From assembly GCA_040357565.1 (NCBI GenBank), contig JBDODJ010000009.1: a stretch of 64,000 nucleotides of DNA. The stretch is one strand, 5' to 3'. Source of the DNA: Cercozoa sp. M6MM. Taxonomy: Eukaryota; Endomyxa: Ascetosporea. The position numbers and the translations under genes were made by a program. The notes under the pieces are model-generated. The model worked only from the letters and a program-made list of their open reading frames with translations. It made no database searches and was not told where the DNA came from. Below are positions 11,766 through 22,061 of the stretch, piece by piece. Positions within the stretch are counted from its first letter, which is position 1, and every line of letters begins with the position of its first letter.

Positions 11766-12991
11766 ATGCGTAGCCAAGCGAAACGGGTGCATAAGAGACA
11801 AACACAGCATTGGGAGAGACTGCTGAGACCGCCACCGGCAACGACGCCGCGTTCGCTCCGCTGGGCGGCGGATCCAAAGACGAACCGCGTGCTCAAGCAG
11901 TCATTCGCGCGACTGGTACTTCCGAGTGTCTGACTGAGACAGTAGTCAACACGAATGTGCTGCGTAGAATCCCAGTCCGGTGCAAGATGCAGATGTGGCT
12001 GATCGTGTGTTTTACGACGAGAAGACAGTGGCGGTACGCATGTGTCAATGCGCTAACTGACCTGTGTGTCTATGCCTATGTGTTGACAGTGGCAAGATCT
12101 TAACCTCGACGAGGAAGTCACCTCACGTCTGCAGGAGCAGTGGCCGCGTCCTGCGCGTGTCCAAGTCGATACTGCCTCCGTGATGCTGCGTATCTCAGCT
12201 CTACCATGACCTCTCTGTGTTGGTGCCCGACGACACTTGTGTTGTACAGGCAACCGAGACGTCGTGCTGCTCGGAGAGACTGGCTGCGGCAAGACCATCG
12301 CTTTCCTGGCGCCTCTTGTGCACCTGGTAGCCTTGTCTAGCCGGTAAAATTATCACGTTCACGATTTATTTCTGTGTGTTTGGGCAGTTGAGAAAAGATA
12401 AATACGTCAAGCGAAACGACCAGGGTCCGCGCTGTGTTCTGATGGCGCCCACTCGGTACGCTTGTCTTTGTGACAGTGACATTTATTTGATTATTGTTAC
12501 AGAGAACTCGTGGCGCAAACCTACAACGTTCTAGTCGAGCGTTTCGGCGGTCTTGGTACGCAGGTGGCTTCCGTGACCACTGGTTTGACTGAACTCTGTG
12601 TTTCCTAGGTTTGAGGATCGAAGCTGCTCGTGGACGCGAGCTGTGGCCGCGTGGTGCCGATGTGGTTCTCGCCACGCCCAACAACGTGGCCAACAACATC
12701 CACTTACGACCCAACTGCATGGGTACCTCTTAAACAACAAGCAACAATCTTATATGACACGCGAGTTTCTTGTAGTGGACTGCAAGTACATTGTTCTCGA
12801 CGAGGCTGACGTTTGCTTGTCGCTCGCGTCGTCGAAAGAGTTGAAGCGCATCCTCAAGTGGATTTCTGGTGCACAGTCGGTGGGTTTCTTCGATTTTGTC
12901 TGACCCATGATTTGGTGTTTTTGAAGATTTTTGATAATTATGGGTTTTTGGGCACTGACCTCGCCTTTATTGCCCTTCGGGGCATAATTCA

Positions 12992-13022
<31 letters not shown>

Positions 13023-13988
13023 GGTCCCTGCGTTAAGGATGACACGAAAAATCCACGATTGTATCACACTTTTTTGCGGGCTTTTTGTTTTGTTGTTGTG
13101 TTTCGGTTTTGTGATTTGTTTTTGGTTGTTTTTTGTCGGAGATACCTGTGGTGTAGATCCAAAAGCGCGTGCGGGCAGGCGAACGTGTACCAGGAGCGCA
13201 GCGTATGCTAGTTTGTGCTCCTAGAAGTTTCCATTGTTTCTTCAGAAATACGCGAGATGTCTTTTGCAGGAGCGTTGAAACACGCGATGGAAACCGCAGG
13301 CTGGAAGCGGCCGCAGTGGGTTCTCGCTGGAGCCACAATCGCTTCCAGAGGCACCAAGGTACACTCGTCTGGTGTACTTCTTTTTTATATTTGCGACTGT
13401 TTGGATGTTGGACAGAGCGTGGCCAACATGGTTCGGAAGCAGTGGCCGCATGCCGAGTGGATCTCGTCTCCGCTTGCTCACACGTGTTTCCTCTTTACCA
13501 CATTGTGAGTATGTGCTTAAGCACCGTGAGTTTTGTGCAGTTTGCACCCGCGTGTGACGACTGAATTTGCACCAAGTATTATCCCCCAAGTAGCCTGCTC
13601 GAAGTGTACTACAGCATTGTTGTTGCAGTCAAGGACGAGGAGCACCGCTTGCAGATGCTTCGCGAGCACTTCTTGAAGTACAGGTATGCTGGAGCCGTGC
13701 GTGTTTGTGTGTCGGTACCGTATCGCGGTGTAGAAACAAGCTGATCGAGCATATTCGTGATCCTGCCCACGTGGTAGCTTGAGTTAGCTCTTCAGTGTCC
13801 CCTGCTTTCCTGACGCGTATTTGCAGCCTGCCCCGGCCAAGACACTCGTGTTTGCCTCGAGCTCCAAATTGGTACTTGCGCAGATGCCTACATGTATGAT
13901 GCCCGTTGACTATAGTGTACCTGTATCTCCAGGTTGAAGACATCCACGCTGTTCTCCAAGAACTTGGCATTGGCCGGTATTGTTCTAC

Positions 13989-14036
<48 letters not shown>

Positions 14037-14046
14037 NNNNNNNNNN

Positions 14047-14096
<50 letters not shown>

Positions 14097-15613
14097 TGTG
14101 CGGTACTGGCCTCTGCTGCGTTATCTCCTTACCCTCGCTATGACAGCTATGTTGGACAAGTGTCGAACAACTGCGAGGAAGCCGACAACACAGTATTGCT
14201 CTCTTTCTGGACGAAAGGGGGTCGGCTTGATCGAGTGTACTTTGTGACCCGATGCTGCAGTTGAATCTGGCGCGATTCGCGCAAATGGGCGATCCAATGG
14301 CGACCGAAGGTATCGTCACTGTCGACGAGAACGGCGCCCGAGTGTCTCTGCCGCCGCTACATGTGCTCGTGTCGACCGATGTGCTGTCGCGTGGTGTCGA
14401 CTTTGGTGGTATGCTTGCAAGCTAGCACCTGTGTATGTACTCGGTCTGTCTGTGTATGTGTTGTTATGTATGGAATAGGCTTCCCTCCTTCGCACGTACT
14501 GTGTGCCGACTGGACTGATGTTTCGACTTTCTTGCACCGTGCTGGTACTTTCTTCCTGTTCTAGAGGCACTCTGAGGATACACTGATTACACAGGCCGAA
14601 CTGCGCGTGGTGCGCCGTCTGATATGTCGAACGAAGGTGCGTCTTACTGTTCTCTTGTACCACGCATGTCCATGTCTAAAAGTTGCAATGTCTCTATGTC
14701 TAGGAACCAGAGGTCACGTCAGCGTCCTGTTCGACGAGAAGCAGCGCGAGTACGTCGAATTGCTTCTTGAAGATCTCGACAGCAACGGCACTGTCGAGGT
14801 GTGTTCTGTCTATGGCCCTTGACGCCTCCCAGTTGTATTCGTGTGTCGTAGGCGTGCTTTTCAAGAAAACGCTCGCTCCGAAACCGTGTGAGACGACGCA
14901 TGAAGCGTCGTATGCAGGTACGCTTATTCTTGAAGAAGCTGTGTCCAGGTTAACTCCACATGTGACGTAGCGAACGGTCCTAACAAAGAAGTCGGCAGCA
15001 TTGAAATCGGATACAGCGCAACAGAAGAAGGACGACGATCTGCAGGCTGCGTTGATGAGTTCCATGGGAGTCAGTCTGGCCGAGTTGCTCCAGTGCTCGG
15101 ATGAAGAGGTGACATTTTTTTTTTTTGTTTCTTGCTTTATCCCTCCCGTGATGTCGTATGGTGAGCAGGTGGATGCTGTCGTCAATGCGGTTCGTCTTGA
15201 GAATGATGCACTGGCCGGTCAATTGGTGGCGCACCTCAACGATGCTCGCCAGGAGACTGGAGAGTGCACTGCCGAAGATAGCGAGGAGCGTAGCTTCGAT
15301 GACACTGACGACGTCAGCGATGACGAGATCAGCGATGACGAAATCAGCGACAACGACAGCGATGAAGAGGACGACGCCTACCATCCGCAGTTCTTGTCGC
15401 ACTTTGACGAGCTCGATGACATGGACGAGTTTGAGGGTGATGATGGTACTGCAACTCTTCATGCCCTCTATGTTGACCCGTATTAATTTCCTTTTTCACG
15501 TTTGTCACTTCGCAGATTTCGGCGACCTGGAAATGCTGCTGGATGAGAACGGCTTTCCGATCGTGCAGCTTGACGACAGCGTCTTTGCCGACGACCCTGA
15601 CATGCAGGACTGA
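11766..15613 (+). CDS. DEAD-box RNA helicase, DDX28-like, probably mitochondrial
   Basis: ATP-dependent RNA helicase with the motifs in order. The Q region is RPARVQ (about 12165), motif I GETGCGKT (about 12270) and Ia APTR (about 12450). Motif Ib is TPNN instead of TPGR, and motif II is DEAD (about 12800). Motif III is GAT instead of SAT, followed by IASRGTK (about 13340). Motif IV is LVFASSS (about 13850), V STDVLSRGVDF (about 14380) and VI HRAGRTARG (about 14540-14610). GAT in motif III fits my memory of DDX28, which acts in mitoribosome assembly. The proposed N-terminus (ATG 11766) is rich in Arg and Lys without acids, like a mitochondrial targeting sequence. The C-terminus is long and very acidic (DDEISDDEISDNDSDEEDD, about 15310-15380) and ends DDPDMQD. 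The intron after SGAQSVG (12884-13269) is 386 bases and contains a U6 snRNA gene. The start codon is the least certain part. Confidence 0.88.
12932..12942 (+). promoter_or_regulatory. TATA-like element of the U6 gene
   Basis: TGATAATTAT lies about 30-40 bases before the U6 5' end, the spacing expected for the TATA box of a Pol III snRNA promoter. No upstream proximal element can be named from sequence alone. Confidence 0.45.
12971..13075 (+). ncRNA. U6: U6 spliceosomal snRNA, nested in a helicase intron
   Basis: The core matches U6 closely. The 5' hairpin TGCCCTTCGGGGCA has a UUCG loop. Then come AAAATTGGAACGATACAGAG, with the ACAGAGA box that pairs with the 5' splice site, and the catalytic AGC triad in AGATTAGCATGG. 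The internal stem-loop region CCTGCGTTAAGGATGACACG follows. It ends in a run of six T (13070-13075), a Pol III terminator. The internal stem-loop differs from the usual CTGCGCAAGG by two bases. A TATA-like GATAATTAT sits about 30-38 bases upstream, as expected for a type 3 Pol III promoter. It lies on the same strand as its host, inside the only long intron of the DEAD-box helicase gene. The exact 5' nucleotide is inferred. Confidence 0.95.
14000..14095. repeat. GT microsatellite with a 10-N gap in an intron
   Basis: A TG dinucleotide run is interrupted by ten N at 14037-14046. It is inside the helicase intron between the ELGIG exon and the CYVGQ exon. Confidence 0.9.
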
Positions 15614-15856
15614 ACAGTTAACGCCGCTGAACATCAGATTAGTGCTCGATTATCGCATGTAGTGTGCGTGGAGTCAGTTTGAGGCACGCGCCAGTTGCAA
15701 GTTCATGTTCAGCGTCAACCGTGGGCTTTGTCCCGTCCCGCCCGGAACGGAACGCACATTTTTATTTACGCACTCGACTTTGATATCTGGAGTCCGTTGC
15801 TTTATTAAAGTAAAAGTTTGAAATACAGCAGACACCATACATCGCGGTCGCGTCGG
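15614..15856. other. convergent intergenic region
   Basis: The helicase gene (+) and carboxylesterase gene (-) end towards each other here. ATTAAA near 15804 could serve as a polyadenylation signal. No gene was seen. Confidence 0.45.
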
Positions 15857-18772
15857 TTACGCCTGATGAGTGTGCAGCACTGCGAGAAGCTCTTGCACCT
15901 TGGCTTGCACGTCGGTGGCAGGTGTCTTAAGTCCCGAGAACGGGAAGGCACCCATCTTATCCCTGTACAGACAAACTGCATTTTCAATTTCCTTTCGTGA
16001 GTTGAAACACAATGAAAGCACTACCAAAAGTGGCACTCCTCGCGATGGTGTGCGGTGTCGACCTCGCGCACGCGACTGTTGAAAAGCCAGGCAGCATCGC
16101 GTTCGCCCAGTTCATCCTGTTATACAGATAGGTGGATAAGTTCTGACGCACGGTGACATGTCATTGCACGAACGTGCGATACCTCAACACCTTCAAAACG
16201 CGGCCAGTGCAAGTAATTTCGGCTTGCAAACGCAGCAAAGATAGCGCTGCTTTCCTCGGCTGTGCGCAAATGTGTCGTGTACAACAATTTAGTTCAGGCA
16301 GGCACAAGTAAACCAACCAACAACGCGATCGCGTTCTTCAAAGTGTTTGCCCAGGTGTGCTTCCTGCATTTATGTTTTTAAACATACTAGCGAGCTCTGT
16401 ATGGTTCAAACGAAAGGCATTGGGTGCTACGGCATCACGGCGATCAAAGACGAAAGGGAGCTCGAAACCGTGGCATGCGCGTCCCTGTTCATGCAGCCTC
16501 ATAAACCAACAGGCGTCACGAGCAAAAATATATAGGTACCAAACAAGGAATCGAGTCATTGGGGTCACTAGACTCCGCATCGAAGAACAATCCATGGGCA
16601 AACTCGTACCTACGACACAATTGCATCAGAAAACAACGACAAAAATGCGCGAAACAAATGAAAAGTACATCCAGACGTCGTTGCCATGACGTGTGTGCAG
16701 CTTTCCCAGAGCGCGGTTCGAGCAGTAGAAGACCAAATCGTTTAACAGTGCCTCGAGTGCCTGCGTAGCACGGCAGTCAACCCTCACACACGTACACATC
16801 GTAATAGTAAACACAGGTGTTGTACAGGTTTCGCATCGCTGCCCTCAACAGGGTACTGGCGGAGAATCTTGGTGCCTCGACGAACGCCGAACACCTGCGT
16901 ATGTGTGTCGTGTAGGACAGCGAGGCAGTGTTAGTGTAAACTGTACCACAGTGACAGCGGTGCGATAGAGCGCAGGCGACAAGGTGTCCATCCACAACAG
17001 AACACCAGCCGAGTCATCCTTCAAGTGGCCCACAAGGACAGGTACGGGGTGCCAGCCTTGACGTGTAACCAACGTGTCCATTGGCGAAAGCGGCAGTGTC
17101 TAACACAGCGAAACACATGCATCAACAAACATCGTATAGAGCGCTCATTCACCTCAGTGCGCGTCGGTGGCAGCCACGGCATCGCCGCGTTAAACTGCTT
17201 GCCTTTCCTGGTCAAATACCCCTTCACTGCCTGTGACAAAACAATCCTTATGGCAAAGGTGTTTAGAGGCACATTCAAGCAGTGAAACTACGGTCTGTGC
17301 GCGCAGAATGTCGGCGATTTTGGCGCTCCTGGCACAGTCGATATTGGCGCACTTCAACTGCGAACATTCTCTTTCCATAAAAAGCATCTACTGTGTGTGA
17401 AGTACAGAAAGAGACAGCGTACGTATTTCAGGAATTTGTGACCAACATCTTCGGCCTCCCTCGCAGTCAAGGGTGCGATCCTGCCCTTACAAAAGTTTCT
17501 GCAAACACAGACCAGGACAGAAGAACTGTACCCGACAGGGCCACTCATAATGGCAGCACTGTGGAACAAAGACGCCGACGCAGGTGATGAAAGGTGGTAC
17601 GACACCGCAGCACCACCGGCAGACTCTACGAAATCCAGAAAATACCACAATTGAAGCACGGACTAACTAAATAAATACTAAAACAAACAAAGTCATACCT
17701 GGAAAAACCAAGACAAAGAAACCAAATGAATAAATAAGAACAAACAAAAATGAATAAATAAAAACAAACAGCAGAATACCTCCGAACAAAAAGACACGCG
17801 ACGGATCGCCGCCGAAAGAGCGAATGTTGCGTTGCACCCACTTTAAGGCCTGAGGCACCAAGACAGTTCGGTGTTGTTCAAAGGCACACATGGGTATGCC
17901 AAGCAAACCCTTTGCTGATCCCTGAGTCCCATGCTGCCATGAGCGCTGCTGCCGTCATTCTCGCTATGTCGCAGAAAGCCGAGTGCACCGAGACGGTAAT
18001 TGGCGGTCACAACAACAACGTTGCGTCTGCCGGCCAAGGCATCGCCATAGAACACGTCTCCTGTGATCCCGAAAGCACGTGCAAAATCAACAGCGAAGAA
18101 AGCTGGCAAATAAAGAGACTGGCAGTGTTGGTACATTTACCACCACTATAGCCGAATTCCAGACTGCCTCCGTGCACAAAAAACAGGACAGGGCGGTCGC
18201 TTGAACCGGCAGGTGCGAACACGTTTAGAGATAAACATTGTTCATCCTGTTCCACGGGGCACACCTGACAACCGCAAACTACAGTAAAATTTGTGTCCAA
18301 CAGCAGGGAGTAAAGACAGGAAGTACGTATCCCGTCGGTGCATTGCAGATCTGCGGACAACCTGCTCCCCATTCGGTGGCTTGAAACACCTGACAACGAA
18401 CAGTATAATTTTGGACTGAAAAAGGCAGTTTGTATGGAGTACTGATCAGCCCACACGAACAATGATAATACTTTGTGCACAGGGTCTGGCTCAACAGCAT
18501 CCGCGAATCGCTGGTTCACTTTGCCGTACGGAATGCCGAGGAAAACATCGACCTTGCCACGCGCGTCGTCGTAGGCTTCTGCAAAGAGCACGACCAAAGG
18601 GATGAAATAGAAACACCTGTGCAAACAACAGACCAGTGTAGCCAGCAACGCGGCCGAATGTATCAATGACTTTGGTGCTGGGGGTGCAGCGATTAGACCG
18701 ACATTCGCCCAATCTTCTTTCGCCAGAAACAACACATGCGGCGAGCAGCAGCGCGTTAATTAGGAACTTCAT
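15857..18772 (-). CDS. secreted type B carboxylesterase (alpha/beta hydrolase)
   Basis: The start at 18772 gives MKFLINALLLAACVVSGE, a signal peptide, so the enzyme is probably exported. Family marks follow in order. VDVFLGIPYGKVNQRFADAV (about 18560-18500) is the usual early FLGIPYA/RF motif. EQCLSLNVFAPA and PVLFFVHGGSLEFGYSGG come next, with the HGG oxyanion loop. VVVTANYRLGALGFL is followed by ALKWVQRNIRSFGGDPSRV. The nucleophile elbow FGESAGGAAVSYHL is split by an intron of about 170 bases (near 17785-17610). Near the end, CHGFELPFVF carries the catalytic His. The last exon ends DVQAKVQELLAVLHTHQA before TAA at 15857. The substrate cannot be told from sequence. The family contains general esterases, lipases and cholinesterases, and nothing here singles out the last. 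Confidence 0.92.
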
Positions 18773-19062
18773 CGCGTTACCAAAAGCCAGCGCACGCGAG
18801 CACGCTGTATAATACAGGCGCACACGGTAGTGCCTCGCAGACTCAACGATCGATCGACTGAGTCTGATCCAATCATTGTAGCGATCATGACAGCTTCGCT
18901 TGTCAGCGCTTCGCTTGAAAGCGAGGGGAATTTATGTGGGGGAAATCTGTTTCAAACAATGATTCAGGCGAAGGGAGAAGCTGCAAGGCAAAGCGCACGG
19001 AGCGTTTCAGTTCAGGTCCCCCCAGTGCAGCAATGTGATCGACTTCTTCGCCTAGGCATCTC

Positions 19063-19504
19063 CTACTCGACGTCGAACTCGCTTTCGTCCAAAGCATGCA
19101 TCTCGTTCTTCTTGTCTGCGAGCTCTTTTCGTAGCAACTCGGCTTCCTCTACGAGGCAGCAACATATTGTCAAGAAACACCGCCTCCCAGCAAATAAACT
19201 GAATAGGAAAGTACCACTCTCACGGTCGTGCCAGTAGTGGCGAAAGCTTCGACGCTGCATGTCATTCAACACAAAGAGCGTGCCGACGAAAAGGATGCCG
19301 AACCTGCCCAATATACATCTGTCATCACGGGCAAAGCCAAGTGGCTGAAGTAAGTTATGTGTACAAGAGGCCCTGTCGACGCCTGTCTTCGGTAGTCTTA
19401 CTAAAAAACGCAGAACCAAACTCGCCCGAAGGCTTGCGGGTAGCGGCTGGGACCTGTGTCGTCGAGACACGTCGAACTTGTCGGAGACCGAGACGCTGCA
19501 TCAT
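19063..19504 (-). CDS. small single-TM protein, probably mitochondrial
   Basis: Three exons joined in phase. The start MMQRLGLRQVRRVSTTQVPA is basic and free of acids, typical of a mitochondrial presequence. After a GTACAC intron comes one hydrophobic segment, GRFGILFVGTLFVLNDM, then QRRSFRHYWHDRE. After a second intron comes a charged helix, EAELLRKELADKKNEMHALD, ending EFDVE and TAG. At about 120 residues, with one TM helix and a short C-terminal coiled coil, it resembles small inner-membrane assembly factors or respiratory accessory subunits. I match it to no specific family. A second ATG directly after the first gives the same protein minus one residue. Confidence 0.6.
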
Positions 19505-19920
19505 CCTGCAAAAAAACTGCAACGCTAGGAACTCTATAGGTGAGATGGGTACCGTAACAAGTTCAGATTACGGCAGTAACGAGTTTTGGGTTTTGTAAGA
19601 GGGATTTGTGCTTCCAAGCTTCTTTTTCTGGACGGCAAGTTTTGATTATTTATTTCTCCGATCGAAAGTGGTTTCTCGAGTGGTCAACTATTGTAAAACG
19701 TTTTTAACCCTTAAACGTTTCGAGTTTTCGTTGCGGCCGGCCTAAACCTGTTCGGTGGTCCTGTTCTACTGCAGGGTAGACACTTCAACATCCGGGTCCT
19801 GTGGCGTGTCTAGATCTTGCTGTGCAAGTGTCGTCGTTGTTTTTTGGAGATGTCCGTATTGATAGACCGAGCACTACGATGGACAGCACCGCGTCAACGA
19901 AATGAATACCTGTGTATTCT
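19505..19920. other. intergenic, 416 bases
   Basis: Between two minus-strand genes. AT-rich, with a run of T and A patches around 19620-19720. No exon, RNA gene or repeat was recognised. Confidence 0.45.
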
Positions 19921-20698
19921 TCAGTTGGAACCCAATACCAGACAAGCACCGGCGTTGACTATAATGCCAATCGACGCAAACAACAGCAGGAAGAAGTAGG
20001 AGGTTCCGATCAGCGAGATGTACTCAGAGTGCACGCTGCCCGGTTTGCTGCAACATCAGGCTTCATCAACCCAAGTTTAAAGTGCTGTGAATTACAGCAC
20101 ATGACTGCATAGTACCCCAAAAGCGACAACAGCGGTTGGAGCTCGGCACACATACGCTTCACAATGAGTGCTGCATGTCCAAGGCAACGCGAACTGAGTA
20201 AAGCCGGACAAAGACACATGATACCGTAAATTTACCCAAGACAAACAGCATTGACGCAGCAATGACAGCAAGCTGGCACATGCATCCGTTAAGAATCAGT
20301 AGACACCGGTGTTTTCCGACGAATGCAACAGACACCAGCGAAACTATCGCAAGCAGCGTCAGCATCGACGCCGCCTGCAGCAAAAGGCAGCGAAAACGGT
20401 GTACATTTAATGCAATTTATGTCCAGCGTGAAGGTCGTGTTACGCCCTTGTTGGCACAAAGAAACTGCGACGTGAGGACAAAACTAAGAGCGTGCAACAC
20501 ACCGGCTCCCCTGACTACCGGTAGAAAAGCCGGGAGCTTCTACAAGTAACAATGAAAACTTGCAGTAAATTTAAATTATCCCCGAATTAATAATGAATGG
20601 CTGACTGCTCGGCACACTTTAAAATTACCTGCTGTGTCGCGTTTTTGGATCGAGAATCGCAAGACAGCACGAAGAGGATAATTCCCATGCTTAAGACA
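19921..20698 (-). CDS. four-TM membrane protein, paralogue A
   Basis: Joined minus-strand exons read, in order: MGIILFVLSCDSRSKNATQQ (TM1), GAGVLHALSFVLTSQFLCAN (loop), AASMLTLLAIVSLVSVAFVG (TM2), a Cys-containing turn, MCQLAVIAASMLFVLG (TM3), then ALIVKRMCAELQPLLSLL. The last exon is KPGSVHSEYISLIGTSYFFL onward (TM4), ending ACLVLGSN before TGA at 19921. Exon phases and the spacing of hydrophobic segments match the next gene at 21211-22061, so the two are tandem duplicates. The layout (four helices, about 150 residues) resembles claudin/PMP22-like or other tetraspan families, but diagnostic motifs are absent. The start could lie in an upstream exon, because the paralogue has a longer N-terminus. 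Confidence 0.65.
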
Positions 20699-21210
20699 CT
20701 ACTATCACTATTTTAAAAAATTACACGAAATTTATGAAGCAGCTTAAATTAAATTTACCAAACACGCAAACAGGGTTGCCACGCGAACGTGGACGTGCGA
20801 CAGTTGTTTCAAGGATTTTGTTGCTGTCATCTTTGCACACTGACGGGGAACGAGGTCTGCCGGCTGCCTGAGTTTATCGATACCCGACCTCGACGACGGG
20901 TAGGCCTCATGTTACTGCTGCCACCGCACACTCAAGTGGCAATGCCTGCTGCGCCTGCGCTGTAAATAAATTGAAGGCACAAAGTTACATTTAATCACAG
21001 CTCACACTAAGTTTAGATGTTAAAACCTAAGTTTTACAACGCCACAAAAAGTCGGAACGCTGAATGAACAATGTGAAACCTTAACTGCAGTGAAACCTAA
21101 ACTCAGTTTAACTAAAACAATATCTGCCAATGGCACTGAGGTCAGTACTGCTTAGGCTCATAAACATCACGTATAATCTATAAACCAGACATCAGCTCTT
21201 GAAATCAGTC
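20699..21210. other. intergenic between the two four-TM paralogues
   Basis: About 510 bases, AT-rich, without recognisable exons or RNA genes. It presumably holds the promoter of paralogue A and the 3' end of paralogue B. Confidence 0.45.
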
Positions 21211-22061
21211 TCAAGATGTCGTGACTTCGACATGGTTTGGCGTAGTGTACTTGTACACAATGCTGGCGATACACAGCTTTCCGTAGCTGAAGATGCTGGC
21301 CAAAGCAGCGGCCGAGTGGAAACAAACAGCAGCAAGAGCGCAGATGACCAGAACCATGTAAGTCTGCTCCGAGAAGGACATGTACTGCGCGAGCGTTGCG
21401 TTGCTCCCGCTCATTGCCTTGCTCAGCGACGTGCACAGACGCATCAACACGAAACCAGCAACAACAAGCATCGCCGAGGCGATTGTCGTGAACTGGCAAA
21501 CGCCTGCGTTCAGCGGTAGCAGGCACGATACCTTATCGGCGAACACCGCGGTTGCCACGGTCAACACACCGAGTACAATGAATGCCGTAGCTGTCTGTGC
21601 GTGCCACGCACTCAATGAAGTTTTCAGATCCAGTTAAGCAGTAACAGGGAAGAAGTATATTACAATCTTGCATGCGAGCAAGTAATCTTCGCTGAACAAC
21701 AGTGTGAACAAAAACAAGCCATTGACTGACGCCGGCAGCGGCGGCGTGTTCTGAGACCAAATATGAAGATACTGTACATTCATTGCGATATCGCCTGTAC
21801 TGTAAACTGAGATGAATACATTTTAGTACAACGTACATGGACGATTTTGCTCGTTCGCGAATCAAGACACTGCACGAGCAGCACGATTCCTATGCTAAGT
21901 GAACTGAGACACGCAAGGCTCGACGTCACTCTCGTCGATAGAATCGACACCGAAGCTTTGGCCGACGACCTGTCAAGTACAAAAGTTAAACTGAAACCGA
22001 AAGGCGCGCAAAATAACCAGGACTTAGTCGATACATGTTTCGCTTCGTCAACTGCGTTCAC
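21211..22061 (-). CDS. four-TM membrane protein, paralogue B
   Basis: The first exon has hydrophobic SLACLSSLSIGIVLLVQC followed by LDSRTSKIVH (TM1 and turn). It is equivalent to MGIILFVLSCDSRSKN of the neighbour. The second exon reads NTPPLPASVNGLFLFTLLFS. The long last exon holds TATAFIVLGVLTVATAVFAD (TM2), FTTIASAMLVVAGFVLMRLC (TM3), a loop with NAT, and TYMVLVICALAAVCFHSAAA (TM4). It ends TPNHVEVTTS before TGA. Intron positions and spacing mirror paralogue A at 19921-20698. The ATG at 22061 is only the most upstream in-frame choice, and the first 30 or so residues may be wrong. Function unknown; likely a plasma or endomembrane protein. Confidence 0.65.

Noticed and set aside
18830-19237. 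Plus-strand frame between the carboxylesterase and the small mitochondrial gene
   Set aside because: It overlaps the exon of the minus-strand gene ending at 19063 and has a composition unlike real exons here.
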